The notes under the pieces: model-generated
Database searches by the model: none
Told to the model about the DNA's origin: nothing
The model's input: the letters and a program-made list of their open reading frames with translations, nothing else
NCBI RefSeq assembly: GCF_017315725.1
Contig: NZ_JAFLRG010000002.1
Span: forward strand, 2,108,001 to 2,172,000
Length of the DNA: 64,000 nt
Reading direction: 5' to 3'
From: Trinickia acidisoli
GTDB taxonomy: Bacteria; Pseudomonadota; Gammaproteobacteria; Burkholderiales; Burkholderiaceae
Translations under genes and position numbers: made by a program
In this document: in pieces, positions 41,761 through 50,741 of the stretch
How positions within the stretch are numbered: position 1 is the stretch's first letter
How the letters are laid out: every line of letters starts with the position of its first letter

Positions 41761-42996
41761 ATGAAACGAATGTTTGCGCTTTCAGCCTTGAGTGCCGCCC
41801 TCTTGTTCTCGGGGGTGGCCAATGCCGGGACGCTTCAACTGAACATCGCGTTCAAGGGCGCGGAGACACGCGCTGTTTGGGAGCATTTGATTCAAGAGTT
41901 CGAAAAGGAAAACCCGGACGTGAAGACGAAGGTCGCGTTCGTCGAGGAAGAAACTTACAAAGTACAACTACCCGGCTGGCTGTCGTCGGTCGCGCCCGAC
42001 GTGATCAACTGGCATGAGGGCGAGCGCATGGCGTACTACGCTAAACGCGGATTGCTGCAAGACCTATCGGCGGATTGGCAGAAGAATGACTGGAATAGTC
42101 AGTTCGCGTCGCTCAAGACGGCGTCTTCGTTCGACGGTAAGCAGTACGCGATGCCGACGCAGTATTTTGCATGGGGGCTCTACTATCGCAAGGATCTGTT
42201 CGAGAAGGCCGGTATCAAGGGCGAGCCGCAGACGTGGGCGGAGTTTCTCGATGCGTGCAAGAAGCTCAAGGCGGCTGGTATCGCACCCATCGCCGTGGGT
42301 GGCCGTGACTCGTGGACGCTGGCCGCGTGGTTCGACTACCTCGATCTGCGCATAAATGGCTATCAGTTCCATATGCAGCTCATGAACGGCGACATTCCGT
42401 ACACCGATGCGCGAGTCAAGCAAGTCTATCTGGCGTGGAAGACGCTTATCGACGACAAATATTTCATCGACAATCCACTGTCCTATAGCCTCGATTCGGT
42501 GCAGCCGCTGTATATCCAAGGTCAAGCGGCGATGATGCTGATGGGTACGTTCTTGTCTCCAGGCCTGCCTCCGGCAACGAAGGCGCAAACTGGGTTCTTC
42601 CGCTTCCCCACCGTGGATCCGAAAGTCACCGAGGCGGAGGATGGTTCTGCCGAGTGCCTCAATATCCCCACTCGCGCATCGAACAAAGCTGACGCCCGCA
42701 AGTTCCTCGCATTCATGGGCCGGCCCGAGAACGATGCGGCACTCGCCAAGGGTGTCGGTACGCTGCCGGCCAACAGCAAGGCCGCGATGCCGGACGACCC
42801 GATTGCAAAGATTGGATTCCAGATCTTGTCGCAGACCACAGGTGGTGTCGCGCAATTCTATGATCGCGATATGACCAAGGAGATGGCTGACGAGGGCATG
42901 AAAGGCATGCAAAAGTTCATGACCGATCCGTCGAAGCTCGACGAGATCCTGGCCGACCTCGAGAAGACACGCAAGCGCATCTACCATAAGTCCTGA
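41761..42996 (+). CDS. Sugar ABC transporter substrate-binding protein
   Basis: A 411-residue periplasmic (family 1) binding protein. Its signal peptide ends near VANA-G at residue 22. The mature part has the MalE/UgpB fold pattern: DVINWHEGERMAYYAKRGLLQDLSADW, YAMPTQYFAWGLYYRKDLFEKAGI, and VGGRDSWTLAAWFDYLDL. The aromatic-rich binding segments suit a neutral oligosaccharide. It delivers substrate to the permeases encoded next. Because the operon ends with a GH42 beta-galactosidase, a galactose-containing oligosaccharide is likely. Confidence 0.9.
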   Translation: MKRMFALSALSAALLFSGVANAGTLQLNIAFKGAETRAVWEHLIQEFEKENPDVKTKVAFVEEETYKVQLPGWLSSVAPDVINWHEGERMAYYAKRGLLQDLSADWQKNDWNSQFASLKTASSFDGKQYAMPTQYFAWGLYYRKDLFEKAGIKGEPQTWAEFLDACKKLKAAGIAPIAVGGRDSWTLAAWFDYLDLRINGYQFHMQLMNGDIPYTDARVKQVYLAWKTLIDDKYFIDNPLSYSLDSVQPLYIQGQAAMMLMGTFLSPGLPPATKAQTGFFRFPTVDPKVTEAEDGSAECLNIPTRASNKADARKFLAFMGRPENDAALAKGVGTLPANSKAAMPDDPIAKIGFQILSQTTGGVAQFYDRDMTKEMADEGMKGMQKFMTDPSKLDEILADLEKTRKRIYHKS

Positions 42997-43012
42997 CGCG
43001 ACGAGGGTCAAA

Positions 43013-43960
43013 ATGGCTACAGCCGAGACGAGTAAGTCGGGGCGAGACGAGTCGCCCGCTGGTTTGCCTCATGGGTCGGCTCGCTCGTTGAAGCGATCCT
43101 TATCCGCACCGTTGGCGAGAAAGCGCAAGCGCGTGGCGATCTTGTTTCTCTTGCCGGCGTGCACGATGTTCAGCATCTATGTGATCTATCCGATCATCAG
43201 CAGCATCGTGCTCAGTTTCTATCGCTGGGACGGCATGAGCGAGAAGACGTTCGTCGGTTTTGCGAACTACGTGGAGTTGTTTCATACGGACACGTTCTAC
43301 GTTGCCCTGAAGAACAACGTGCTATGGCTCGTCTTCTTCTTGCTCGCTCCCCCGATCGGGTTGGCATTCGCGCTCTACCTGAATCAGAGCGTCAAGGGCA
43401 TGCGGCTGATCAAGTCACTGTTCTTTTCGCCGTTCGTGCTGTCGGGCGTCGTCGTGGGTCTCGTGTTCAGTTGGTTTTACGACCCTACGTTCGGTCTTCT
43501 CAAGCTGTTGGTGGGACACGGCATTCCGGTGCTGGGCGACGAGCGGTATGCGACGTACGGTGTCATCGCGGCGGCGCTATGGCCGCAGATTCCGTTCTGC
43601 ATGCTGCTCTATCTCACTAATCTCACGAGTATCAATCCCGAGATCGTCGAAGCGGGGCGGATGGAAGGCGCGTCGGGATGGGCATTGCTCTGGCACGTTG
43701 TGCTGCCTCAATTGAGGCCTGCCACGTTTCTCTCCATCGTGCTCACGATCATCGGTGCGCTGCGCAGTTTCGACCTCATCGCGGTCATGACCGGAGGGGG
43801 GCCCTTCGATAGCTCGACCATCCTCGCCTACTTCATGTACGACCAGGCGATCAAGTATTTCCGGTACGGCTACTCGGCGGCTATCGCTGTGGTCCTGTTC
43901 CTGATCATGCTGGTATTCATCGTGTATCAGTTGCGCGGGCTTCTGCGCGCTGAAAGGTAA
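43013..43960 (+). CDS. Sugar ABC transporter permease (MalF type)
   Basis: A 315-residue inner-membrane permease with six or more spans and a cytoplasmic N-terminal tail of about 40 residues. The EAA loop that docks the ATPase reads EAGRMEGASGWALLWHVVLPQLRP near residue 216. FDLIAVMTGGGPFDSSTIL is the usual MalF-type motif near TM5. It forms a heterodimer with the following permease. Confidence 0.9.
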   Translation: MATAETSKSGRDESPAGLPHGSARSLKRSLSAPLARKRKRVAILFLLPACTMFSIYVIYPIISSIVLSFYRWDGMSEKTFVGFANYVELFHTDTFYVALKNNVLWLVFFLLAPPIGLAFALYLNQSVKGMRLIKSLFFSPFVLSGVVVGLVFSWFYDPTFGLLKLLVGHGIPVLGDERYATYGVIAAALWPQIPFCMLLYLTNLTSINPEIVEAGRMEGASGWALLWHVVLPQLRPATFLSIVLTIIGALRSFDLIAVMTGGGPFDSSTILAYFMYDQAIKYFRYGYSAAIAVVLFLIMLVFIVYQLRGLLRAER

Positions 43961-43976
43961 TGAAGGAAGAGTGACT

Positions 43977-44828
43977 ATGTACCCGACTCCCGTAAGCAGA
44001 TGGAGCCCTGCCGGCCGGCGGCTCTACAAGGCCTCGCTCCCGGTTGCGCTCGTGCTCTGGCTGCTGCCGCTCATCGCCGTTCTCATTACGTCCGTTCGCT
44101 CGTCGGACGAGCTCATGATGGGAAACTATTGGGGCTGGCCTCATAGCTTCGCACTGTTCGACAACTACAAAACGGTGATCGTCGGATCTCCGATGCTTCA
44201 CTACTTTATGAACAGTTGTCTCATCACGATTCCGTCCGTGCTCGGGTCTGTCGCGTTGGCGGCGATGGCGGGTTTCGCATTGGCGACGTACCCGTTCAAA
44301 GGCAACAACGCGATTCTAGGAATTTTTGTCGCGGGAAATTTCGTGCCTATTCAAGTGCTGATGATTCCAGTGCGTCAGCTCACGCTGCAGCTTGGATTGT
44401 TCAACACACTCACGGGCCTGATTCTCTTTCATGTTTCATTTCAAACCGGCTTTTGCACGCTGTTCCTGCGCAACTTCATCAAGGAGCTCCCGTACGAGCT
44501 GGTCGAGGCGGCGCGTATCGAAGGCGCGACTGAGTGGCAATTGTTTTACCGCATCATTCTGCCGCTGATTGCGCCTGCACTTGCGGCGCTAGGCATCCTC
44601 GTCTTCACCTTTGTCTGGAACGACTACTTCTGGGCGCTATGCCTGACGCAAGGAGACGACGCAGCCCCGATTACGGTGGGCGTTGCGAGCCTCCAGGGGC
44701 AGTGGACCACAGCATGGAATCTGGTCTCGGCAGGCTCGCTCCTCGCGGCGTTGCCGTCGGTGGTCATGTTCTTCGCCATGCAAAAGCATTTCGTTGCAGG
44801 GCTGACATTCGGCGCAACGAAGGGCTGA
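43977..44828 (+). CDS. Sugar ABC transporter permease (MalG type)
   Basis: A 283-residue permease with six spans. Its EAA loop is EAARIEGATEWQLFYRIILPLIAP, followed by a C-terminus ending in the family form FVAGLTFGATKG. ATG 43977 is chosen because AAGGAAG (43963-43969) is seven bases upstream; a GTG at 43971 is too close to that site. It pairs with the MalF-type permease just upstream, 16 bp away. Confidence 0.9.
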   Translation: MYPTPVSRWSPAGRRLYKASLPVALVLWLLPLIAVLITSVRSSDELMMGNYWGWPHSFALFDNYKTVIVGSPMLHYFMNSCLITIPSVLGSVALAAMAGFALATYPFKGNNAILGIFVAGNFVPIQVLMIPVRQLTLQLGLFNTLTGLILFHVSFQTGFCTLFLRNFIKELPYELVEAARIEGATEWQLFYRIILPLIAPALAALGILVFTFVWNDYFWALCLTQGDDAAPITVGVASLQGQWTTAWNLVSAGSLLAALPSVVMFFAMQKHFVAGLTFGATKG

Positions 44829-44910
44829 GCGGCCTTCCTACAAACACTATGCGCGAGCAGCGGGCTCGCGGGGCGTTGTGCGCCCATGACATCTAGAAAG
44901 GAACCGATCC

Positions 44911-46893
44911 ATGAAAGTGGGTGTCGATTATTACCCGGAGCACTGGGACGTTGCGCTTTGGGAGCAAGATGCGCGACAGATGCAAGAAACGGGCATTTCG
45001 ATCGTTCGTCTTGCGGAGTTCGCGTGGTCGAGGCTCGAGCCGCGTGAGGGGGAATTCGATTTCGATTGGCTCGATCGCGCCATCGCCGTGCTCGCTCGTC
45101 ATGGCATCGAAGTCGTGCTTGGAACGCCGACGGCCACGCCACCCGTTTGGTTGACGCACAACTATCCCGACGTGCTTCCTGTCGATAACAAAGGGAATGC
45201 GCACTACGCGGGCGTGCGGCTCCATCGCTGTTACAACAGTCCTTCTTTGCGCAAGTATGGGGCGCGCATCATAGAGAAGCTCACGCAGCGTTACGCTATG
45301 CATGCCGCGGTAATGGGTTGGCAAACCGACAACGAGCTCGCGGCCAACGATTGTCATTGCGAAAACTGCACACTGCGCTTTCGGGGTTGGCTAAAGAGAA
45401 AGTACCGAACGCTCGACGAACTGAATCGCGAATGGGGCACGGTGGTTTGGAGTGGCGAATACAGCGATTGGGAGCAAGTCAAGACACCGCTGGGCGGCTC
45501 GCCCCATTTGAATCCATCGTTCCTGCTCGACTTCCGACGCTTCTCGTCGGACGCGGTTGCGGATTTCAATCGCTTTCAGGCGGACCTGATTCGCAAGCAT
45601 AGCCCGGGTAAGTTCGTCACACACAATCTTTGGGGCTATCCGGTCACGGCCGATTACTACGATATGTTCGACAGCATGGACTTCGCCTCTGTCGACTACT
45701 ATCCCGCGACGGATCTTCGCGATGACTCGAAGTCTCGCATGTATCACGGTGCGCTGACGCTCGATTTGACGCGCGGTGTGAAGCGCCGGAATTTCTGGGT
45801 GATGGAGCAATTGAGCGGAACTCCGGGATGCTGGTATCCGATGTCGCGTACGCCATTCCCCGGGATGATCCGCGCTTACGCATGGCAAAGCGTCGCTCGC
45901 GGTGCGGATGCGATCGTTCAGTTCCGGTGGCGCTCCGCGCGCGTCGGCGCGGAACAATTCTGGCACGGGCTACTGGATCATCATGGCTTGCCCGGCCGCC
46001 GCTATGCCGAGTTCGTCCGATTCAGCGAGGAAGCTGGGCGACTGACGCCGTTGCTCGAGGGTACGACGTTGCAGCACGACGTTGCGATGCTGTTCTCACA
46101 CGAGCAACTCAATGCATTCCAGATCCAACCCCAAGCCGATGGTTTCGACTATGTCGGCAACTTCAAGCGCTTTCATACCGCGTTGCTGAGAATGGGCATC
46201 GGTGCCGACGTAATCAATTGGCGCTCGGACTTCGACGGTTATAAGTTGGTCATCGCGCCCATGCTCTATCTCATCGACGACGAGATGGCTGCGAAACTGC
46301 GGCGGTACGTCGAAACGGGCGGCACGCTGGTTTTGACCATGCGTTCTGGGGTGAAGAACATGAACAATGTGTGCTTGCCTGAAAGGCTCCCGAATTTACT
46401 GACGAATCTGATCGGCGCTCATGTCGACGAATACGATCCTGTAGGCAAGGATGTGCAAACACTCACCTTCGAGTCGGGAGAGACACATGCCTGCGCTCAA
46501 TGGTGCGACCTCTTGATCCCCGTTGAAGCGCGTTCGATCGCGTCGTACTCGAGCGAATATTTCGCGGGCCGCTCGGCCATCACCAAAAACGAGATCGGGG
46601 CCGGTGTTGTCTACTACATCGGCACGGTGTTGGACGCGGTAGGGACGAAGTCGTTGCTGCGCCGTATTGCGACGGATGTCGGGATCGATTGTTCGCTGGA
46701 TCTGCCGGAAGGCGTCGAGATGACGACGAGGAGGGCGGAAGGCAAGCAAATTACGTTCGTGTTGAATTTGTCGAAAGACGTCCAAACGCTATCGCTGCCC
46801 TTGCGTGATTGCGTGAGCGCACTATCGGACAGGCGATTTGCAGGCGGCGATTTCGAGCTTCAACCTGGCGCGGTTGAGATTCTAGTGCGGTAA
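44911..46893 (+). CDS. GH42 beta-galactosidase
   Basis: A 660-residue family 42 glycoside hydrolase of cytoplasmic type. The acid/base is Glu142 in MGWQTDNEL and the nucleophile Glu299 in FWVMEQLSG. A zinc-binding cluster has Cys148, Cys150 and Cys153 (NDCHCENC) plus a Cys near 106. A trimerisation domain (about 400-600) and a small beta-domain follow. It splits terminal beta-galactosyl bonds in lactose-like or plant galacto-oligosaccharides after import. It is the last gene of the LacI-controlled operon, with AAAGGAAC upstream and a hairpin terminator just downstream. Confidence 0.92.
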   Translation: MKVGVDYYPEHWDVALWEQDARQMQETGISIVRLAEFAWSRLEPREGEFDFDWLDRAIAVLARHGIEVVLGTPTATPPVWLTHNYPDVLPVDNKGNAHYAGVRLHRCYNSPSLRKYGARIIEKLTQRYAMHAAVMGWQTDNELAANDCHCENCTLRFRGWLKRKYRTLDELNREWGTVVWSGEYSDWEQVKTPLGGSPHLNPSFLLDFRRFSSDAVADFNRFQADLIRKHSPGKFVTHNLWGYPVTADYYDMFDSMDFASVDYYPATDLRDDSKSRMYHGALTLDLTRGVKRRNFWVMEQLSGTPGCWYPMSRTPFPGMIRAYAWQSVARGADAIVQFRWRSARVGAEQFWHGLLDHHGLPGRRYAEFVRFSEEAGRLTPLLEGTTLQHDVAMLFSHEQLNAFQIQPQADGFDYVGNFKRFHTALLRMGIGADVINWRSDFDGYKLVIAPMLYLIDDEMAAKLRRYVETGGTLVLTMRSGVKNMNNVCLPERLPNLLTNLIGAHVDEYDPVGKDVQTLTFESGETHACAQWCDLLIPVEARSIASYSSEYFAGRSAITKNEIGAGVVYYIGTVLDAVGTKSLLRRIATDVGIDCSLDLPEGVEMTTRRAEGKQITFVLNLSKDVQTLSLPLRDCVSALSDRRFAGGDFELQPGAVEILVR

Positions 46894-46899
46894 ACGAAA

Positions 46900-46932
46900 A
46901 AGGCAGAGGCGCCGCAACAACGCCTCTGCCTT
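46900..46932. terminator. Bidirectional intrinsic terminator
   Basis: A perfect 12-bp stem (AAGGCAGAGGCG with its complement) around a 9-base loop lies between the convergent GH42 and mctP genes. The minus strand ends with a T-run opposite CGAAAAA (46895-46901), favouring termination of mctP. On the plus strand the T-run is minimal. Confidence 0.8.
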
Positions 46933-46961
46933 CGATGAGAACTGCGAAGCCGTGCTATCCC

Positions 46962-48458
46962 TTAGGCCGCCAGTTGTCCCTCGGCGGTACTACGCCGCGC
47001 GGGCATCGCGAGCGACACGACCGCCGCTACGACAATGTTCGCGACCAGCGCAATCAGCCCGATATACATCGGCCACGTGGCACCGCCGATATGCAGCGCA
47101 TAGACGGGCTTCAGTCCTTGCGACGCCGCGAGACTCGTACCGACCACGATCCCGACGAGCCAGCCGGCCAGCAGACCGGCCGAGCCGAGGCGGCGCGTGT
47201 ACAGCGTAAAAACCACTGCCGGGAAAATCTGCAGAATCCACACCCCACCCAGCAGTTGCAGATTGATCGCAAACTTCGTCGGGAGTGCGACGATGAAGAG
47301 CAGCGCACCGAACTTGACGACCATCGACACGAATTTCGCAGTCGACGCTTCCGAAGCCGACGACATATTGGGCGATACGAGCGGGCGCCAGAGGTTTCGC
47401 GTGAACAGGTTGGCCGCGCCGATCGACATGATCGCAGCCGGCACCAACGCGCTGATTGCAATTGCCGCTGCCGCGAAACCGACGAACCACGACGGGAACA
47501 ATGTGCCGAAGAGCGCGGGCACGACGTCGCTGGGCGACTTCACGTGGATGCCCGCGGCGATTGCCATGTAGCCGAGCAGCGCAATCAGACCGAGCAGCAG
47601 CGTATACGCAGGCAGGAAGATTGCGTTTTTCTTCACGGTATCGGCGGACGCCGACGACAACACGCCCGTCATCGTGTGCGGATACATGAACGCGGCGAGT
47701 GCCGAGCCGAGCGCGAGGGACGCAAACGCAGTGAATTGCGAAGGTTTCAGCAGAATGCCGGTCGCGCCGCCTTTCGCCTTGAAGTAGGTGTCGGCCGCAT
47801 CGAACACATGGCCATACCCGCCGAGCTTCACGGGAATCAGGCACACGGCGGCGATGACGACGATGTAGATCATGATGTCCTTGACGAACGCGATCATCGC
47901 CGGTGCGCGCAGGCCGCTCTTATACGTGTAAAGCGCAAGAATCAGGAATGCGATGACGAGCGGCAGTTCGCCCGATACGCCGAGCCCCTTGATCACGACC
48001 TGCATGCCGATGAGTTGTAGCGCGATGTAGGGCATCGTTGCGACGATCCCAGTCACCGCGATCGCGGCGGGTAGCCATTTACCGCCGTATTCTCCGTGAA
48101 CGTAGTCGGCGGCGGTGATGTGGCCTTTCGCATGCGCAGCCTTCCACAGCTTCGGCATGACGGCGAACACGAATGGATAAACGATGATCGTGTACGGCAG
48201 CGCGAAAAAACCATATGCCCCGACAGCGTATACGAGCGCCGGTACGGCGATCACCGTGTACGCGGTGTAGAAGTCGCCGCCCACGAGGAACCACGAGATC
48301 ACGGTGCCGAATTGTCTGCCGCCGAGGCCCCATTCGTGCAACTGGGTGAGATCACCGCGTTTCCAGCGCGCCGCGACGAAGCCGACCACCGTCACGAGTG
48401 CGAACAATGCGATGAAGACGGTCATCGCGACCGGATCGATCGGAGGCGTATCGCTCAT
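46962..48458 (-). CDS. mctP: MctP-type sodium:solute (monocarboxylate) symporter
   Basis: A 498-residue SSS-family transporter with about thirteen spans. It shows WGLGGRQFGTVISWFLVGGDFYTAYTVIAVPAL near the N-terminus and FLPAYTLLLGLIALLGYMAIAAGI mid-protein, matching MctP of rhizobia and burkholderias. MctP takes up lactate, pyruvate, propionate, and some alanine. Its start overlaps the stop of the preceding DUF3311 gene by ATGA, so the two are coupled. The downstream hairpin at 46900-46932 ends the transcript. Confidence 0.88.
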   Translation of the reverse strand: MSDTPPIDPVAMTVFIALFALVTVVGFVAARWKRGDLTQLHEWGLGGRQFGTVISWFLVGGDFYTAYTVIAVPALVYAVGAYGFFALPYTIIVYPFVFAVMPKLWKAAHAKGHITAADYVHGEYGGKWLPAAIAVTGIVATMPYIALQLIGMQVVIKGLGVSGELPLVIAFLILALYTYKSGLRAPAMIAFVKDIMIYIVVIAAVCLIPVKLGGYGHVFDAADTYFKAKGGATGILLKPSQFTAFASLALGSALAAFMYPHTMTGVLSSASADTVKKNAIFLPAYTLLLGLIALLGYMAIAAGIHVKSPSDVVPALFGTLFPSWFVGFAAAAIAISALVPAAIMSIGAANLFTRNLWRPLVSPNMSSASEASTAKFVSMVVKFGALLFIVALPTKFAINLQLLGGVWILQIFPAVVFTLYTRRLGSAGLLAGWLVGIVVGTSLAASQGLKPVYALHIGGATWPMYIGLIALVANIVVAAVVSLAMPARRSTAEGQLAA

Positions 48459-48667
48459 TTGGTGCTCCTATAGACAACGTACAGCAGCAGCGAGGTCAGC
48501 GGAACCCAAAGGAATTGGTACCAATAGAAGAACGGGAAGCCTGCGAAGGAAGGGTGGTTGCCGTTATAGAACGGTAGCCATAGCAGTGCGACGTAGGGAA
48601 TCAGCAGGACGATCCAGTGCCAGCCGCGGCGGGTCTGGACCTCGTCCGTTAGCGGACGGTCGGTCAT
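48455..48667 (-). CDS. DUF3311 small membrane partner of the symporter
   Basis: A 70-residue protein with two hydrophobic segments (IVLLIPYVALLWLPF and FLWVPLTSLLLYVVY) joined by the conserved FAGFPFFYWYQF. DUF3311 proteins are almost always encoded immediately before SSS monocarboxylate transporters and are thought to be accessory subunits. ATG 48667 is followed 210 bp later by the ATGA overlap with mctP. Confidence 0.85.
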   Translation of the reverse strand: MTDRPLTDEVQTRRGWHWIVLLIPYVALLWLPFYNGNHPSFAGFPFFYWYQFLWVPLTSLLLYVVYRSTK

Positions 48668-48852
48668 TGGGTTGGTCTCCTCGAAAGCTATTCTTTATTG
48701 CGCACTCCGACGTTCCGGGCGCGCCCGCCCTAACGTCGGAACCGATCTATTCGGCAGGCCGAGTATGTTCGATATGCCCCGCGAGTCACAACCGCACAAC
48801 TACGCAAGCGGTCTACGTAGGATTACTTAGCTGCGCGATTCCTTTCGCTCTT

Positions 48853-49743
48853 TTAAAGCCGAGGCGGGAGTGCTGCGGCAAAAAACTCGGTTGCGCGACG
48901 AACGCGTGCAGGGACGAACCGCCTTCTTGGCCAGACGATGCTGACATCTCTGACGTCGCTTATGAATTCGTCGAGTACCGTGATCACGTCCGGATGCCGG
49001 AGTTCCTCGGCAAGAGAGACCTTCGCAAACAAACCGATTCCGACACCGGCCAGAACGCCTGCGCGGATCGTTTCGACACTGTTGGACGAAAGATTTCCGC
49101 GAACGGTTACGCTGAATCGACCTTCCGGTCCAACGAACGGCCAATTCGCCGACTCCATCAAGCCGCCGTATAAAAGGCAGTTGTGATCAGTGAGTTCGGC
49201 GGGCGTCTTCGGTATCCCGTGCTGCTCGAAGTAGCGACGAGAGCCGACGCAGACGAGCGGCGTGCGAGCCACGCGTCTGACGACCGCATCGGGATCGTCG
49301 ACGGGGCCGACCCGAATCGCCAGATCGATCCGATCTTCCGTCATGTCTCGTATGAAGTCCGAAAGAACGAGGTCTACCTGAAGCCCGGGATTGCGCGACA
49401 ACAGATCGGGTATGAGCGGAAGAACGTGAAGGCGGCCGAACGTGGCGGCTGCCGCGATTCGGATCAAGCCTGGAACATCCGTGGTACTGCTGGCCAGTTC
49501 GCCGTCGGCTTCATCCATCTCGTCCATGAGCGGCTTGATCCGATCGTAGTATCGCTGTCCTTGGTCGGTCAGCGTTACGCTGCGCGTGCTTCGGTTCAAT
49601 AGCACGACGCCGAGGCGCTTCTCCAGCGCACCGATGGCCTTGCTGATAGCGGACTGCGAATCGCCGGTTCTACGCGCCGCGGCGGAAAAACCGCCGGCTT
49701 CGACAACGGCGACGAAGGCACTCAGTGCGTGAAATCTATCCAT
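48853..49743 (-). CDS. LysR-type regulator divergent from an SDR gene
   Basis: A 296-residue LysR regulator. The helix-turn-helix GGFSAAARRTGDSQSAISKAIGALE lies at about residues 17-41 and the effector domain has the usual DVPGLIRIAAAATFGRLHVLPL start. It is divergent from the SDR dehydrogenase at 49933, with 189 bp between the starts, so that gene is the likely target. ATG 49743 (MDRFHALSAFV) was chosen over an in-frame start at 49764. The 185 bp between its stop side and the DUF3311 gene are featureless. Confidence 0.85.
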   Translation of the reverse strand: MDRFHALSAFVAVVEAGGFSAAARRTGDSQSAISKAIGALEKRLGVVLLNRSTRSVTLTDQGQRYYDRIKPLMDEMDEADGELASSTTDVPGLIRIAAAATFGRLHVLPLIPDLLSRNPGLQVDLVLSDFIRDMTEDRIDLAIRVGPVDDPDAVVRRVARTPLVCVGSRRYFEQHGIPKTPAELTDHNCLLYGGLMESANWPFVGPEGRFSVTVRGNLSSNSVETIRAGVLAGVGIGLFAKVSLAEELRHPDVITVLDEFISDVRDVSIVWPRRRFVPARVRRATEFFAAALPPRL

Positions 49744-49932
49744 GGTCGTCCCTAACGGAATCAATCGTTTGCAAGGCCGCTTGATTGCCGGCGATTTCGG
49801 TACGACCTCGATCGGTCGTGCCCTCCCGCTTATTCCTATAAAGAATAGGTCTTATGGGAAGCTATGGGATTATCGCTCCGGGCGCCGGTAATTATCATCT
49901 TTCTGTCATTCACGATCAGACAGAGGAATTCA

Positions 49933-50673
49933 ATGTCCACTCTCGCAGGCAAGACCGCCGTCATCAGCGGCGGCACGACCGGAATTGGTTTGGCGATCGC
50001 TCAGCGGTTTGTCGCCGAAGGCGCTCATGTGTTTATCTTCGGCCGTCGGCAAGCGCAGCTCGACGAAGCCGCCGAATCGATCGGACGCAACGTCACGGCT
50101 ATTCGGGCCGACGCTTCGAACCTCGATGACCTCGATCGCGTCGCGGCCTCGGTCAGGGAAGAAAAGGGCGTCGTCGACATCGTCGTGTCGAACGCGGGCT
50201 TTACGGAGCAGGCTTCGATCGACACCATCACGCCTGAGCATTTCGACAAGGCATTCAATCTCATGGCCCGCGGCCCTGTCTTCATGGTGCAGAAGCTGCT
50301 GCCGTTGATGACGGGGAGTGGGTCGATCATTCTCGTTTCGTCGGCGATGCACCTCATGGGCATTCCGGGCCACACCGCCTATGCGGCGACCAAGGCGGCG
50401 TTGCGCTCTTATGCCCGCACGTGGGCTGCTGAATTCAAGGATCGCGGCATTCGCGTCAACATGCTCAGCCCTGGCGTAACCGACACGCCGATCCTCGACA
50501 CTCAGTCGGCGACACGCGAGGATCTCGTGAAGATGTACCAGAGCATGGTGCCGATCGGTCGACTCGCGCGGGCCGAGGAGATTGCCGGTGCGGCGCTCTT
50601 CCTGGCCTCCGAGCAGAGTTCGTACGTGACGGGTGCAGATCTGATGGCCGACGGCGGTATTGGTCAGGTTTGA
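49933..50673 (+). CDS. Short-chain dehydrogenase/reductase
   Basis: A 246-residue classical SDR. The cofactor motif is VISGGTTGIGLAIAQRF (residues 9-25), NAG lies in VSNAG, and the catalytic Ser-Tyr-Lys is in VSSAMHLMGIPGHTAYAATKAAL. The family signature LSPGVTDTPILD follows. It interconverts an alcohol and a ketone with NAD(P)H; the substrate is unknown. ATG 49933 has AGAGGA upstream; a frame to 49864 adds 23 unlikely residues. It is regulated, by inference, by the divergent LysR. Confidence 0.88.
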   Translation: MSTLAGKTAVISGGTTGIGLAIAQRFVAEGAHVFIFGRRQAQLDEAAESIGRNVTAIRADASNLDDLDRVAASVREEKGVVDIVVSNAGFTEQASIDTITPEHFDKAFNLMARGPVFMVQKLLPLMTGSGSIILVSSAMHLMGIPGHTAYAATKAALRSYARTWAAEFKDRGIRVNMLSPGVTDTPILDTQSATREDLVKMYQSMVPIGRLARAEEIAGAALFLASEQSSYVTGADLMADGGIGQV

Positions 50674-50741
50674 GATCTGAGCGTCGTCATCGACTGCTTG
50701 TCGAAACGGGGCGCTGCCGGCGGCAGCGCTCGCGGCGTGGC

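Noticed and set aside
46935..48020. A 361-codon plus-strand frame opposite mctP
   Set aside because: It is the antisense of the SSS transporter and overlaps the terminator; no family similarity was seen.
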